Assembly: GCA_029573365.1 (NCBI GenBank)
Contig: JAKQGD010000113.1
Span: 1-6,712, forward strand
Reading direction: 5' to 3'
DNA length: 6,712 bases
Source of the DNA: Bacteroidota bacterium
Lineage (GTDB): Bacteria > Bacteroidota > Bacteroidia > Chitinophagales > Saprospiraceae
Positions within the stretch are counted from its first letter, which is position 1, and each line of letters opens with the position of its first letter. Under the pieces are notes generated by a model. That model made no database searches and was not told the DNA's origin. It saw nothing but the letters and a program-made list of their open reading frames with translations. Shown here piece after piece: positions 6,306 through 6,712 of the stretch. A program made the translations under genes and the position numbers.

Positions 6306-6712
6306 CTAATTTACATTACCGGTTTTGACTACTATAAAGTCTACATTGACAGTGTTGCCGGGCACAGCAGAAAATGGCTGAACTGCCGGTATACTTTTAT
6401 AAGAGGGAACTCCGTTTGGAAATTCGGTCGAAATACCCAGGATGACCTTGCGTATCTGCAACATATCTCCGGCGGTAACCTTGTTGTCTCCATTGGCGTC
6501 AGCGGCAGCTAACTTATAGGAAGGACTGAGAGATTCCAGACCCAGAATGTGTTTTTGTATGGCCAAAATGTCAGAGGCTGAGACCTTGCTGGTGTAGGCG
6601 GGCCCAAAACTTTCCATCACGATTACAGGATTGGTCATTAAGGGATAATTGGTAGATGGATAAGTAAATGAGTAAAGACCCTGGCTGTTTTTTGGAATTT
6701 CGACTTTGGGTG
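6306..6712 (-). CDS. Secreted protein with dockerin-like repeat, C-terminal part (enters from right edge)
   Basis: The frame is open from the right edge to the TAG at 6308-6306, about 135 residues; an internal ATG at 6638 is not the real start because coding continues upstream (PKVEIPKNSQGLYSFTYPS). Two dockerin-like helices are visible: KVSASDILAIQKHILGLE, then the calcium loop DANGDNKVTAGD (positions 1, 3, 5 and 12 of the loop are D, N, D, D), then MLQIRKVILGI. This KHILG/RKVILG pair followed by TEFPN is a recurring module near the C-terminus of Saprospiraceae secreted proteins. The protein ends in FIVVKTGNVN, where relatives usually have K-x-GDVN and then a T9SS sorting domain. No such domain follows here. 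The N-terminal part and overall function cannot be seen. Confidence 0.8.
   Translation of the reverse strand, partial: PKVEIPKNSQGLYSFTYPSTNYPLMTNPVIVMESFGPAYTSKVSASDILAIQKHILGLESLSPSYKLAAADANGDNKVTAGDMLQIRKVILGISTEFPNGVPSYKSIPAVQPFSAVPGNTVNVDFIVVKTGNVN

Overview
The window looks like chromosomal DNA from a Bacteroidota bacterium, most likely of the Saprospiria/Saprospiraceae type. Three things point there: a gliding-motility-associated (type B, type IX secretion) C-terminal sorting domain, a dockerin-like 'KHILG / RKVILG' double repeat of the kind common in Saprospiraceae secreted proteins, and promoter-like TAnnTTTG elements with few Shine-Dalgarno sequences. The core genes are around 50% GC where I counted; the left ~1 kb is visibly more AT-rich. 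Taxonomy is inferred from protein style, not from a search.

Layout. (1) Positions 1-580, minus strand: the N-terminal 193 residues of an exported, cysteine-rich protein that runs off the left edge. (2) 581-1113: an AT-rich gene-free stretch with a good promoter candidate for that gene, a small hairpin, a perfect dyad and, at its right end, a terminator serving the next minus-strand gene. (3) 1114-1984: two gene remnants fused head to head. On the minus strand is the last ~147 residues of a large T9SS-exported surface protein. On the plus strand is the last ~145 residues of a GH26-like glycoside hydrolase. Both lack their 5' parts, and the recognisable sequences meet within about 10 bases near 1547-1556. 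(4) 2004-6141, all minus strand, probably one operon transcribed right to left: UPF0173 metallo-beta-lactamase-fold hydrolase, ParA, ParB, a DUF5683 membrane protein and a CorA-type Mg2+/Co2+ channel, with gaps of 7, 4, about 2 and 3 bases. A TACCTTTG element at 6244-6251 is the likely promoter, giving a roughly 100-base leader that can fold and holds a 19-codon reading frame. (5) 6306-6712, minus strand: the C-terminal part of a secreted protein with a dockerin-like calcium-binding repeat, entering from the right edge and stopping without a recognisable T9SS sorting domain.

The central operon combines chromosome segregation (ParA/ParB) with envelope and ion functions (DUF5683, CorA) and an uncharacterised metal-dependent hydrolase. 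The flanks are secreted-protein genes, two of which look incomplete. I see no CRISPR array, transposase, integrase, tRNA or rRNA, and no parS site. I do not find convincing evidence of an undescribed system; the strongest oddity is the head-to-head fusion of two 5'-less genes.
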